From: Rhizobium sp. G21
GTDB lineage: Bacteria; Pseudomonadota; Alphaproteobacteria; Rhizobiales; Rhizobiaceae
Assembly (NCBI RefSeq): GCF_014158035.1
Contig: NZ_JACFXW010000001.1
Span: 1,550,001-1,614,000, forward strand
Length of the DNA stretch: 64,000 nucleotides
Direction of reading: 5' to 3'
Made by a program: the position numbers and the translations under genes. How positions within the stretch are numbered: position 1 is the stretch's first letter; each line of letters opens with the position of its first letter. Under the pieces are notes generated by a model. It searched no databases and had not been told where the DNA came from. It worked only from the letters and a program-made list of their open reading frames with translations. Of the stretch, positions 17,456 through 28,149 are shown one piece after another.

Positions 17456-18557
17456 TTACTCGCCTGTTTTGATCTGCGTCCAGATCCGGTTCAGCACACG
17501 CTGTTCCTTCGGCGCATAAGGCGAAATGGTGAAGAGCTTCGCCAGAGTCTCTTCGGTCGGATAGACGGATGCGTTCTTGAACACGGCTTCGTCGAGCAGC
17601 TTCTGCGATTCCAGATTGCCGTTGGCGTATTGGACATAGTTCGACGACTTGGCGATCACGTCGGGGCGCATCATGAAATTGATGAATTCATGCGCTTCCT
17701 CGACATGCGGCGCATCGGCCGGAATGGCGAGGTTGTCGAACCACATATAGGTCCCTTCCTTGGGGATCACATAGTCGATATTCACGCCGTTCTTGGCTTC
17801 CTCGGCGCGGCTTTTCGCCTGCAGAACGTCGCCCGACCAGCCGATGGTGATGCACACGTCGCCATTGGCGAGGTCGTCGATATAGGCGGACGCATTGAAA
17901 GTGCGCACGAAGGGACGGATCTTCTTGTAGACTTCGCCGCCGGCTTCGAGATCGGCGGTCTTCTTGCTGTCGCCGCCGAGGCCGAGATAGTTCATGGCGA
18001 TGGCGAAGGTTTCGTCCGACGCGTCGAGAATATTGATGCCGCAGGACTTCAGCTTCTCGGCGTTTTCGGGCTTGAACAGCACATCCCAGCTGTCGATCGG
18101 CATGTCGCCGAGCGCGGCCTTCACCTTGTCGACATTATAGCCGATGCCGGTGGTGCCCCACATGTAGTTGACGGCGTATTCGTTGCCGGGATCGTATTTT
18201 GCGAGACGTTCGGAGACGACCGGCCACATATTCTTGAGGTTCGGGAGCTTGGACTTGTCGAGCTTCTGGAACACGCCGGCCTTGATCTGGCGGGCGAGGA
18301 ACGGCCCGGTCGGCACCACCACGTCATAGCCGGAACCGCCGGCCAAGAGCTTGGTCTCCAGCAGATCGTTGGAGTCGAAGACGTCGTAGACGACCTTGAT
18401 CCCGGTCTCCTTGGTGAACTCCTCGAGGACGGAGCTATCGATGTAATCGGACCAGTTGTAGACGTTGACCACCCGATCCGCCGCCTGGACGGACGGACCA
18501 GCCGGCAGACATGGCGAAGGCAACCCCCGCCGCGAGACCAACCAACTGTTTTTTCAT
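17456..18557 (-). pseudogene. potF: putrescine-binding periplasmic protein PotF, frameshifted in its signal peptide
   Basis: The mature part is intact: DRVVNVYNWSDYIDSS, FDSNDLLETKLLAGGSGYDVVVP and GWSGDV are standard PotF/PotD ligand-site segments. The start ATG 18557 gives MKKQLVGLAAGVAFAMSAGW, a good signal peptide. The frame is then lost at 18487-18498, where the tetranucleotide GGAC (GTCC on the coding strand) occurs three times. Two copies would give GWSVQAADRVV in frame, so the defect is one extra copy (+4). Repaired product about 366 aa. It heads the potFGHI operon. Either a sequence error or a slippage-prone on/off site. Confidence 0.88.
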
Positions 18558-18711
18558 GATAAACTACTCCTGTTTTGTCCGGATCGGTTTTCGATTTATG
18601 ATGTCCCGGCTTCCCCGCTGTAAACAGATTAGAAAGGATTTTGCAGCGCGACAACTGAAAAATGGAAAGGTTTGAACAAGTTGATGAGCGGGTGTGTTTT
18701 CAACACGATGT

Positions 18712-20121
18712 CTACTGGAAATCGAACACGCTCAATCCCGCCACCATCTCGTCCAGTCCCAGCGGGCGGGTGAGCGGCGGCTCGGCGCGAGCGAGGCAGC
18801 CGGCGCGTTCGCAGAGACGACAGCCTGCGCCGATCGGCAGGGGCTCCGACGCTTGGCGGCCATAGACGATCTGGCCGGCATGCGCCGCATCACAGCCGAG
18901 CAGCAGGGCCGTGCGTCTGACGCGTTCGCCATAGCCGGCCACCGGTCCCTCCAGCGTGCGCGCCACGGTGAGAAAGCGGCCGCCATCCGGCATTTCGACC
19001 ATTTCCGACAACACCTGCCCGGGTGAGGCGAAGACCGCATGCACCGAGAGTTTCGGGCAGGCGCCGCCGAAGCGGATATGCGGATAGCCCTCTGCGCCCA
19101 ACGTGCGCACTCGGTTCCCCGCCGCATCCACCTCCATGAGGAAAAACGGCAGCCCCGCCGATCCCGGTCGCTGAAGCGTCACGAGCCGGCTGGCCGCCTG
19201 CTCGAAAGAAGCCTTGAAGCGTGCGGCCAGCAGGCCGATGTCATAGGCGCCGCGCTGCGCCGCCGTCAGCATCGCGCCATAGGGCATCATCAGCGCATGG
19301 GCCGCATAACGGCCGAGTTCGAAACGGCCGATGCGACGCGCTTCGGCGGACGACAGAGGCAGCGCCTCGAGCGCAGCGGCAATCTCCACCCGGAGCGCGA
19401 TCTGGCAGGCTTCCTGCGCCATCTCGCGCAATTGATCATGCGGATAAAGGCGTTCGGAGAGAAACAGGCGCTGCGAATGCCGGTCGTATCGGCGACGAAG
19501 ATTGGGCATGGCGTGGATCGGCAGCGTGCGCACCACGACGCCATGCTCGGCGCGCAGCCATTCGCGCAGCGCATGGGCCAGGTCCTCGCCCGGATCGAGC
19601 CTGGCGTGAAAGGCTTCGGCTGCGGCGTCCACCGCCTCGAAGTAATAGGGCATTGTCGAAAACACCTCGCGCGCCTCGTCCATCGGCAGGCGCGCGGAGG
19701 CGAGCGGCGCGTCATGGCCGGCCTGGGCCAGCATGCCGGCGAGATCGGAGAGCCGGGCCGCCTGCTCGCGATAGGCGCGGTAAAGCTTGATCAGCCCCTG
19801 AGCGGCGTTGGGCGCGGCGTCGGCGACTTCGACCAGCTCCTCAGAGCCCGGGATTTCACCCTGAAGCAACGGATCGGAAAAGACTTCCCGAAGCTCCCCG
19901 ACCACGCTTTTCGCCTCGCCGCGCAACTCCTCGACATCGATCTTGTAGACGGAGGCGAGCTTGAGGATCAGTTGCACGGTGAGCGGCCGCTGATTGCGCT
20001 CGATGAGATTGAGATAGGAGGGCGATATGCCCAGCGCCTGGGCCATCGCCGTCTGCGTGACGCCGAGGCCATTGCGGATGCGCCTTACGCGCGGCCCGGC
20101 GAAGATCTTCATCTCCGACAT
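18712..20121 (-). CDS. short-chain acyl-CoA-type regulator (XRE HTH plus IrrE/DUF2083-like domain)
   Basis: 469 aa. Residues about 8-64 form a Cro/CI helix-turn-helix (RIRNGLGVTQTAMAQALGISPSYLNLIERNQRPL). A long helical middle follows, which in relatives corresponds to the IrrE/ImmA region; I see no HExxH zinc motif. The C-terminus has a cysteine group (GCRLCERAGC) typical of the ScfR/RamB/PrpC-regulator class. It is divergent from aceA, and the shared spacer holds repeated TTTACA-type sites. In Actinobacteria RamB controls aceA, so control of isocitrate lyase here is a reasonable inference. The overlapping plus-strand frames are shadows. Confidence 0.88.
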   Translation of the reverse strand: MSEMKIFAGPRVRRIRNGLGVTQTAMAQALGISPSYLNLIERNQRPLTVQLILKLASVYKIDVEELRGEAKSVVGELREVFSDPLLQGEIPGSEELVEVADAAPNAAQGLIKLYRAYREQAARLSDLAGMLAQAGHDAPLASARLPMDEAREVFSTMPYYFEAVDAAAEAFHARLDPGEDLAHALREWLRAEHGVVVRTLPIHAMPNLRRRYDRHSQRLFLSERLYPHDQLREMAQEACQIALRVEIAAALEALPLSSAEARRIGRFELGRYAAHALMMPYGAMLTAAQRGAYDIGLLAARFKASFEQAASRLVTLQRPGSAGLPFFLMEVDAAGNRVRTLGAEGYPHIRFGGACPKLSVHAVFASPGQVLSEMVEMPDGGRFLTVARTLEGPVAGYGERVRRTALLLGCDAAHAGQIVYGRQASEPLPIGAGCRLCERAGCLARAEPPLTRPLGLDEMVAGLSVFDFQ

Positions 20122-20132
20122 TTGTCACTCCT

Positions 20133-20272
20133 TTTACAAAAGATCCATCGGTGACGAACATTTACAGACTTTACAAATTTACAGCATGTTCTTGTAAATC
20201 TCTCAACACTATAACCCGTTCTCAGAGCTGATTTCCATCTATTTTCTGGATTTTTTTGCGCTGCAATGTAAA
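20133..20272. promoter_or_regulatory. cluster of TTTACA/TGTAAA sites between the regulator and aceA
   Basis: TTTACAAA occurs at 20133-20140 and 20170-20177, TTTACA at 20161-20166 and 20178-20183, the inverse TTGTAAA at 20192-20198 and TGTAAA at 20267-20272. Six copies of one 6-mer in 140 bases of a GC-rich genome, between a DNA-binding regulator and its likely target, suggest operators for the divergent regulator. Seen directly; the binding protein is inferred. Confidence 0.55.
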
Positions 20273-20340
20273 TTCCTCTTATCAACGAGATAGCAAGCAG
20301 CTCTCGCAGCATTAACTGCCCAGAATGAATGGAGGAAAAT

Positions 20341-21629
<1,289 letters not shown>

Positions 21630-21756
21630 CCAAGAAGATCCCTCCCCAGCCCCTCCCCATAAAGGAGAGGTGTAACCCGCGGCACTGTTTGCTCCCGATC
21701 ATCCGAGCCAATCGCTGAACGATCGATCGGGGCAGGCAGGCGCAGCAATCCAAGCT

Positions 21757-21775
21757 CCTCCCCCTTGTGGGGAGG
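21757..21775. repeat. short palindrome in the aceA 3' spacer
   Basis: CCTCCCC (21757-21763) and GGGGAGG (21769-21775) pair around cttgt. A similar C-rich and G-rich pair lies at about 21640-21671. This type of CCTCCCC palindrome is commonly dispersed between rhizobial genes. No T-run follows, so terminator function is doubtful. Confidence 0.4.
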
Positions 21776-21825
21776 GGTTTAGGCCCTCAATCATGAACCC
21801 CTGAACAAAGAAGAGGAGAAATGCC

Positions 21826-22059
21826 ATGACCGTCCAGACCCGCGTCAAGGAACGCGCCGAAGAACAAGCCATCACCATGACCGCCGAGCAACAGGCCGCG
21901 ATCCGCATGCTCGCCAATGACCTGCACAGGCTCAACCACACCGTCATGAAGGCGGTCGACGCCGGCGTCTCGGTCGAACTGATCCGCTCGGCGCGGCATC
22001 ACAACGAGGGCAACTGGGGCGATCTGATGATCCCGGTGATCGTCACGCAAGGCGCGTGA
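21826..22059 (+). CDS. small conserved hypothetical protein downstream of aceA
   Basis: 77 aa, mostly helical, with no membrane segment. It opens MTVQTRVKERAEEQAITMTA and continues with an amphipathic region (LANDLHRLNHTVMKAVDAGVSVELIRS). The ribosome site AAGAGGAG lies about 7 nt before ATG 21826. An ATG five bases earlier is out of frame. It lies about 200 bases after aceA in the same direction. I recognise no domain; coupling with isocitrate lyase in rhizobial genomes is plausible but unverified here. Confidence 0.7.
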   Translation: MTVQTRVKERAEEQAITMTAEQQAAIRMLANDLHRLNHTVMKAVDAGVSVELIRSARHHNEGNWGDLMIPVIVTQGA

Positions 22060-22069
22060 GCAGTGTTGA

Positions 22070-22105
22070 AGCGGCGGGATCCCAGGGCAAGGGGATCCCG
22101 CCGCT
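22070..22105. terminator. strong bidirectional hairpin between convergent genes
   Basis: A perfect 14-bp stem, 22070-22083 against 22092-22105 (AGCGGCGGGATCCC and its complement), closes an 8-nt loop. It lies exactly between the stops of the convergent genes ending at 22059 and 22126. There is no long T-run, but the stem is exceptionally stable. Confidence 0.7.
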
Positions 22106-22125
22106 GTCATCTGTAAACAGGCGGC

Positions 22126-24654
22126 TTACGCGGCGCGAAGCCTACGGCTTTCAGCGCGCTCGAGTTCGAACCGGCCAACGAGCGACATCAGCCGGTCCGC
22201 CTCTCCCGACAGGGCGAAGGTAGCTGCCTCGGTTTCTTCGGCCATGGCAGCGTTGCGCTGGGTCAATTGATCGAGCCGTCCAACAGCTTCATTGACCTCG
22301 GCGATCGAAGCCGACTGCTCCCGGCTGGACTGGGCGATGCCGCCGATCTGGGCGGAGATGCTGGTGATTGCGTCAGATATTTCCAGAAGCGCGGCCCCCG
22401 TGCGGCTGACGAGATCCGCGCCGATTTCGACCTCGCGGGTCGAATTGCCGATGAGATCCGATATCTCCTTGGCGGCCACGGACGAGCGATGGGCCAGTTC
22501 GCGCACTTCTTGAGCGACGACGGCGAAGCCACGTCCGGCCTCCCCCGCCCGCGCCGCCTCGATGCCGGCGTTCAGCGCAAGGAGATTGATCTGGAACGCG
22601 ATCTCGTCGATCACATCGATGATCCTTGCGATCCGTCCCGAGGTCGACTGGATGCGCTGCATGGCGCGCGTGGCGTCGTCCACCACGATGCTGGAATTCT
22701 CCGCCGCGCGACGGGCGGATCCGACGGTCAGATCCGCATTTCCCGCCTGTTGGGCCGAGCGTCGCACCGTCGTGTGAATGCCGTCGACGGCGGCGGCGGT
22801 TTCCTCCAGCGACGCCGCCTGCTGTTCGGTGCGGACCGCCAACGCCTTGGCGCTCTCCGTCATCTGCACGCCATTCTCCTGGATCTGGACCGAAGCGCCG
22901 CGGATCTCGACGAGCGTGTCGCGCAATCCGCCGACGGAGGCGTTGAAATCCAGACGCAACTTATCGAGCTGCCCTGCAAACGGCGTGTCGAGCGAAATCG
23001 CCAGCCTGCCGCGCGCCAGCGAATCCAGGCCGAAAGCCAAGGCTTCGACCGCTTCGGCGATCTCGGCGTTACGGCGCTCTCTATCGGCTTCGTGCCGCCG
23101 CCGCTCGGTTTCGGTTTTCAACTGTTCTTCGACGCTTCGGCGCTCCAGATCCCGCTTGGTCAGCGCGTTGGATTTGAACACGTCGAGCGCGCGCGCCATG
23201 TCGCCGATCTCGTCGCGGCGGTCGCTGCCGACGATCACGGTGTCGAGCGCGCCGTCGGCGACGCGGCGCATGGCGCCGGTGATCCGCTCGATCGGGCCCC
23301 GCAGGGTGTAGACCAGAGCGCCGCCGGAGAGAATTGCGATCGCCACGCCCGCCAGACTGGCGACGAGCGACAGCGCATTGGCGGCGCTGCCTTCCTGCTC
23401 CGCAGCGATCTTCTGATTTTCGGCGAAGCCGGCGAGTTGCATCCCGACGGCGTCGATTCCGCGTGTCGCTTCGGCGAATAGTCCGGCCCGCTCGGCGGTC
23501 GTGCCGATCAGGGCCGCGCTGTCGCTATCGATCGCGTCGAGCGCGGGCAGAAGCAGCGCCGATTGCTGTTTGGCGAAAGCGAGGTCTCCGGCTGTGCCTT
23601 CCAGCGAGAACATCGCTTTGCGGCAGAGCGCGATCTGTTCGGCGAGCGCGTTACGCTTGGTTTCCGATCGATCGAGCATGAAGCTGGAATAAGCGATACG
23701 GGCGAGGAAGGCGGCGTCGACCACCCTGCGCGCATCCTGCGTAACGAGCTCGGACTTGGCGAGTTGGCCTTCCAGCTCCGCGAATGTCGCCGACACGTCT
23801 TTCATGCGCGTCGTCGCAGCCGCGTCCAGCATCGGCGACAGCGTCATGAGGCCGTCGAGCTCGGCCAGCGCCCCGGCCGCGGCATCCGGCGCACGCGGCT
23901 CGGCGTCGAGCAGGGCTTTCAGCGTCTTCAAGCGCTTCGAGAAATCTTTACCCGCCGCCTTGGCGTCTTTCGGCAGCGCCGCCGCCATCAACTTGTGGCG
24001 CAGTTTGAGCTCGTCCAGATTCGCCGCAAGTGCTTTCAGACGGGCGGCGTCGTCGGACGCTTGGAGGAAATCGCGACGCAAGACGCCCGCCAGGGCGGTT
24101 GCCGCGAGGATCTTGTCGGCCTGCCTCAGGCGCTCGCGTGCGTCCTGTTCGGCAGCGCGGATGGTTTTCTCGTAAGCCGCCGCCTCCTGTTGCAACACGG
24201 CCTGAGACGACACTACCACGGACATCGCCGCATTCAGCTTGTTCTCCAGAGCCTGCTCGCGCCGATGGACCTGCCATAGCGTGTCCATGCGGGCGCGGAT
24301 GGCGCTGACCTGTGCGAGGGCGTCGGCGAGATCCGACACGCCTTCGGCTTTTCCATTCAGGCCGATCCGGGCGATGTCGAGGGTCTTTTCCTGTTCGGAC
24401 AGCCTTGACTGGAGAGCAGCCCGGCTTTGCTCGCTCGTGTCGGAAAGAAATGCAATCATCGCCGCATAGACATCCTTGAAGCCGCGCAACGATGTCGTCG
24501 CGGCGCTGGCGACCGCAATGCGATTTTGCAGGGCCGCCGAGGAGAGAACGCCCACCAGCCCGACCGCGGAGATGCTGAGAACAAAGGGCAGAACCAGCAC
24601 CACGACCTTGGTGCGGATACTGAAGCGCGATAGAATACGATCGATCCAAATCAT
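22126..24654 (-). CDS. methyl-accepting chemotaxis protein (MCP 1) with large helical periplasmic domain
   Basis: 842 aa from ATG 24654 ([17 protein letters not shown]), chosen because sister receptors start the same way. First membrane helix about 15-37, a helical periplasmic domain of about 380 residues, second helix about 420-445 ([23 protein letters not shown]), a HAMP-like segment with [16 protein letters not shown], and the MCP signalling hairpin ([26 protein letters not shown]). It ends SRRLRAA. The sensor half is diverged from the other receptors. Ligand unknown. It is the only array member on the minus strand. Confidence 0.92.
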   Translation of the reverse strand: MIWIDRILSRFSIRTKVVVLVLPFVLSISAVGLVGVLSSAALQNRIAVASAATTSLRGFKDVYAAMIAFLSDTSEQSRAALQSRLSEQEKTLDIARIGLNGKAEGVSDLADALAQVSAIRARMDTLWQVHRREQALENKLNAAMSVVVSSQAVLQQEAAAYEKTIRAAEQDARERLRQADKILAATALAGVLRRDFLQASDDAARLKALAANLDELKLRHKLMAAALPKDAKAAGKDFSKRLKTLKALLDAEPRAPDAAAGALAELDGLMTLSPMLDAAATTRMKDVSATFAELEGQLAKSELVTQDARRVVDAAFLARIAYSSFMLDRSETKRNALAEQIALCRKAMFSLEGTAGDLAFAKQQSALLLPALDAIDSDSAALIGTTAERAGLFAEATRGIDAVGMQLAGFAENQKIAAEQEGSAANALSLVASLAGVAIAILSGGALVYTLRGPIERITGAMRRVADGALDTVIVGSDRRDEIGDMARALDVFKSNALTKRDLERRSVEEQLKTETERRRHEADRERRNAEIAEAVEALAFGLDSLARGRLAISLDTPFAGQLDKLRLDFNASVGGLRDTLVEIRGASVQIQENGVQMTESAKALAVRTEQQAASLEETAAAVDGIHTTVRRSAQQAGNADLTVGSARRAAENSSIVVDDATRAMQRIQSTSGRIARIIDVIDEIAFQINLLALNAGIEAARAGEAGRGFAVVAQEVRELAHRSSVAAKEISDLIGNSTREVEIGADLVSRTGAALLEISDAITSISAQIGGIAQSSREQSASIAEVNEAVGRLDQLTQRNAAMAEETEAATFALSGEADRLMSLVGRFELERAESRRLRAA

Positions 24655-24914
24655 GATCCAAATCCCGAATGAGGATCGCCGCCTCCCTTCGCACGACCCC
24701 TGAATTTCCACGGGAGATAGCAATGCGGGCCGTGAAGACGCGGTTAATGGAACTTGGACAAACGCAAATGTCATGAAATCTTCACAAGCACTGAAAAATC
24801 AGCGGCATGACTGGCGTCTGAGCGTGATGGACCGTCACATTACGACACAAAATTTGCACTTTCGAGCCAGACCGTTAACTGCCGGATTCGCGTCTCGTCG
24901 AGGCGGCCGGGCGT

Positions 24915-25786
24915 TCAGATCTGAGAGCGCGCGTTTTTTCCGCCGCTGAACAGCTCCGCATGCGCCTTGAGCAATTTGGCCAGACGATCGGCGACCAGGC
25001 GAATTTCGCGTCTGGCGCGATCGTCGCTATGCGTCACCAGCCATTGGCGATGGCGCAGCGAGATGATCTCTTCGCCGGCCCGCTCCAGTTGCGGATCGCG
25101 GTCGCCGATGAAGCAGGGCAACACGGCCATCCCGGCGCCGGCGCGAATGAGATCGAGAAGCGAACGTGGGCGATTGACGGTCATCGAGATAGCCCCGGCT
25201 TTTCCCTATGCGGCCATTGCAGATAGGCGGAATGCGCTTCCGCCTCCTCCACCGCGATCCAGCGATCATAGTCCACGCCGTTGCGCCGCCGAAAGGGCGC
25301 ATAGGCGACTTCGCTGATCAAGCGGGCGGCGAGATTGGGTTCCTCGGGCTCGTGGGCGCGCATGCCGATATGATGCTCACGATGGCTCAACTGCGACCGC
25401 TGCTCGCCGATCGACAGGTCGAGCCGGATCGGATCGCGCCGGGTCACGATAGAGCCGACATTCTCCGACACGAACAGGCCGATCCAGCTGCCGAGCGCAA
25501 TGCGGATCGTCACCGCGCCCTTGGCCTCACTCTGCCATTGTTCGACGCGGCGAGCGGCGCCCTCCATGACGAGAAGCTCCGAAAACAACGCCTGGCCATC
25601 CGACGTCAGCGCATAGCCGGTCGGGCTGCGATGAAAGAGCGACCGACCCAGGCGCTCTTCGAATTGCAGCACACGGCGACCGAGAGTGGCGGCGCTGAGG
25701 CCGGTGGCGTGCGCCGCGCCCGTCAATCCGCCATAGCGGGCGACGGTCAGAAAAATCTGATAGGCGTCCCAGGGAATGTCTTTCAT
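24915..25786 (-). pseudogene. LysR-family transcriptional regulator, frameshifted in effector domain
   Basis: Residues about 5-65 are a LysR winged helix (AYQIFLTVARYGGLTGAAHAT, ATLGRRVLQFEERLGRSLF), followed by a substrate-binding domain. After WPHREKP the frame is lost at CCCC 25193-25196. One more C restores KPGAISMTVNRPRSLLDLIRA and the remaining LIRAGAGMAVLPCFIGD, as expected for LysR proteins ending near residue 290. Probably a sequence error. The target may include the divergent 44-codon gene at 25892, as LysR regulators often act on their divergent neighbour (inference). Confidence 0.85.
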
Positions 25787-25891
25787 TCTTGAAAAACCGA
25801 TCTCGATTCTGGAGATATATACCTCTCATTTTGAATGACAGTCTGCAAGCGTCGCCAATGAGATTGGCTCCATGAATGGAGGAGAGACGCG

Positions 25892-26026
25892 ATGCACGAG
25901 ATTCTGACCGCCTTTTTCTACGCCCGCCACTGCGAGATGATGCGAGAGCGCCGCCGGTGGCGGGAGCCTTGCCCGCAACAGGCCCGGCCCTCGCTTCTCG
26001 CTCGGCTGCTGCGACGAGGTCATTAA
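25892..26026 (+). CDS. 44-aa basic hypothetical protein divergent from lysR
   Basis: MHEILTAFFYARHCEMMRER followed by an Arg-rich tail ending LLRRGH. It is supported by an excellent ribosome site GGAGGAGA (25878-25885), about 6 nt before the ATG, and by the perfect terminator directly after its stop. The first dozen residues are hydrophobic/aromatic and the rest strongly basic, so a peripheral membrane peptide is possible. No homologue is recalled; function unknown. The arrangement (divergent from LysR, own RBS, own terminator) argues for real expression. Confidence 0.55.
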   Translation: MHEILTAFFYARHCEMMRERRRWREPCPQQARPSLLARLLRRGH

Positions 26027-26031
26027 ACAAA

Positions 26032-26060
26032 AAATGCCCGGCGGGATGCGCCGGGCATTT
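26032..26060. terminator. bidirectional rho-independent terminator
   Basis: A perfect 12-bp stem AAATGCCCGGCG (26032-26043) with its complement at 26049-26060 closes a 5-nt loop. On the minus strand it is followed by a T-rich run (TTTTTTG including the stem end), so it terminates the puuA-like gene. On the plus strand it closes the 44-codon gene. Confidence 0.88.
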
Positions 26061-26085
26061 GGGAAGCGATCGTGGATGACGCCGA

Positions 26086-27526
26086 TCAGACGTTCAAGAG
26101 CAGATATTCCCGCTCCCACGGGCTGATCACTTGCATGAAGGTCTCGAATTCGCCGCGTTTGACGCCGGCATACATGCCGATGAACTCGTCGCCGAACACG
26201 TCGCGCAGAGCAGGTTCCGTCTCGAGCTGCGACACGCCCTCCAGCAAGCCGCGCGGCAGTTCGACGGAGCCTTCATTGGCCGTGCCGTCGGACGGCGGCG
26301 TCGGCTCGAGCCCCTTGACGATGCCGAGATAGCCGGCCGCGAGCGAAGCCGCCAGCGCCAGGTAGGGATTGGCGTCCGAACTCGGCAGACGGTTCTCCAC
26401 GCGGCGCGCGGCGGCGTCGGACACCGGCACGCGGAAGGCCGTGGTGCGGTTGTCGTTGCCCCAGGCATTGTTGACGGGGGCGGCCATGCCCCGGCGTCAG
26501 CCGCCGGTAGGAATTCACATAGGGCGCCATCATCACCAGCGTCTTCGGCACATATTGCTGCATGCCGCCGATGAAGTGATAGAATTCCTTGGACGCCGAA
26601 CCATCCGGATTTGAGAAGATGTTCTTGCCGCTCTTGGCGTCCACCACCGACTGATGGATGTGCATGGCCGAACCCGCCTGGCCCTGCATCGGCTTGGCCA
26701 TGAAGGTCGCGTAGATGCCATGCCCCAGCGCCGCCTCGCGGATGGTGCGCTTGAACAGGAAGACCTGGTCGGCCAGCTCGATCGGATCGCCGTGACGCAG
26801 GTTGATTTCCAGCTGCGCCGGCCCCTCCTCGTGGATCAGCGTATCGATCTCGAGGCCCTGCGCCGCGGAGAAGTGGTAGATATCGTCGATCAACTCGTCG
26901 AATTCGTTGATGCCGGCGATCGAATAGCCCTGCCCGCCCTGGATGGAGCGGCCGGACCGGCCCTGCGGCGGCCGGAGCGGGTAATCGGGGTCGTCGTTCT
27001 TGGCGACGAGATAGAACTCGATTTCCGGCGCCACCACCGGCTTCCAGCCGCGCTCCTTATAGAGATCGAGCACGTGCTTGAGCACGTTGCGCGGCGTATA
27101 GCGCACCGCCTTGCCCTCGGTGTCGACGATGTCGCAGATCACCTGGGCCGTGGGATCGGTTTCCCAGGGAACGACCGAAAGCGTCGACAGATCCGGAACC
27201 AGCTTGATGTCGCTGTCGCGGGAATCGTAGCGAAACTCCTCCGTCTCGTCCGGATACTCGCCCGAGATCGTATGACGGAAAATCGCCGACGGCAGCGCCA
27301 GCGACGTGTTGGACGTGAATTTCGACGTCGGCATCATCTTGCCGCGCGGAACGCCGGCGAGATCGGGCGTGATGCATTCGATGTCCTCGATACCACGGGC
27401 GCGAAGCCATTCGGCGGCTTCCTTCCAGGTGTCGACGCCGCGCAGGCGAGAGATTTTGGGCGATGGCTTTGGAGGAAGAACGGTCGAGGCTTTTGCAGTC
27501 TTTGTATGCGCTTTCCTAGCGGCCAT
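26086..27526 (-). pseudogene. puuA: glutamine synthetase family protein, probable gamma-glutamylputrescine synthetase, frameshifted
   Basis: ATP-dependent ligase of the GlnA fold. Seen: an N-terminal extension rich in Lys and Pro, ECITPDLAGVPRGKMM, metal-site segments APEIEFYLV and IHEEGPAQLEINL, GSAMHIHQSV, and NNAWGNDNRTTAFRVP near the C-terminus. The frame breaks at CCCC 26489-26492: removing one C joins YRRLTPG to MAAPVNNAW. The repaired protein is about 479 aa. The presence of potFGHI and a puuB-like oxidase in the window favours gamma-glutamylation of putrescine over glutamine synthesis (inference). Confidence 0.85.
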
Positions 27527-27709
27527 GATACACCGGTTTGAGGTTTATGATGGGGCGATCATAGCGTTTCCCGCGCATTTGGCGAGGGGGCAGCCACTTT
27601 TTGGGCAAAGTTTTAACCGAACCTACGGCTGAATCGGTATTTTAATTCTTTCTTGAGAAAGACTGCGGATCGTAGTCTAATCATGGCGGCTCATGAACAG
27701 GAGTGAAGA

Positions 27710-27850
27710 ATGGCAGGACATCACCATCGCCGGCGCGCAGTCGCGATCGCCAAGGCGGAGAAGGCCGACACCACCGCCCGGCTGTTCTGGATCGCGACGC
27801 TCTCGGCGGGTTTCGCCGCGCTTTACGTGATCTCTCTCTTCCTCGCCTGA
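27710..27850 (+). CDS. 46-aa single-pass membrane protein, hypothetical
   Basis: It opens MAGHHHRRRAVAIAKAEKAD (basic, His/Arg-rich) and continues with one membrane helix (RLFWIATLSAGFAALYVISLFLA) to the end, so the tail is in the membrane with the N-terminus probably inside. CAGGAGTGAAGA precedes the ATG at 27710 at proper distance. A GC hairpin follows at 27873-27893. No family is recognised. It sits alone between the divergent puuA-like gene and MCP 2. Confidence 0.6.
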   Translation: MAGHHHRRRAVAIAKAEKADTTARLFWIATLSAGFAALYVISLFLA

Positions 27851-27872
27851 ACGGCAATACATCGCTTTTCGA

Positions 27873-27893
27873 CGCGCCGCCTTACGCGGCGCG
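27873..27893 (+). terminator. GC hairpin after the small membrane gene
   Basis: CGCGCCGC (27873-27880) pairs with GCGGCGCG (27886-27893) around cttac. It begins 22 bases after the stop. No T-run follows, so it is only a possible terminator. Confidence 0.4.
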
Positions 27894-28149
27894 GCTCTCC
27901 GGGCTTGCCGTCGAGGCTGCCCCGCAGTCGCTCGAGGGGAGACGACCACAGGTTGGATTCCTCCCGCTTATATAGGTAATCCAAAATTAACAGGAACTGT
28001 GGATATTGCCAGGATCGACGATGATGTCGACTGACCGTAAACCACTTTCGCAATGACTGCGACGTGACGGCGCCGGAACCGGCCTGCGCGGAGCTTTGTC
28101 GCCTGGCATGATCGACGCAACGGTCAAATGCCTTGGCGAGGAGCACCTG

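Noticed and set aside
21826-22059. Remnant of a frameshifted aceA tail
   Set aside because: It has its own ribosome site and start 196 bases after the aceA stop, and the aceA C-terminus is complete once the shift at 21126 is repaired.
26086-27526. Primary glutamine synthetase GlnA
   Set aside because: The N-terminal extension and the link with potFGHI and puuB fit the PuuA-type branch better, and housekeeping glnA is normally beside glnB.
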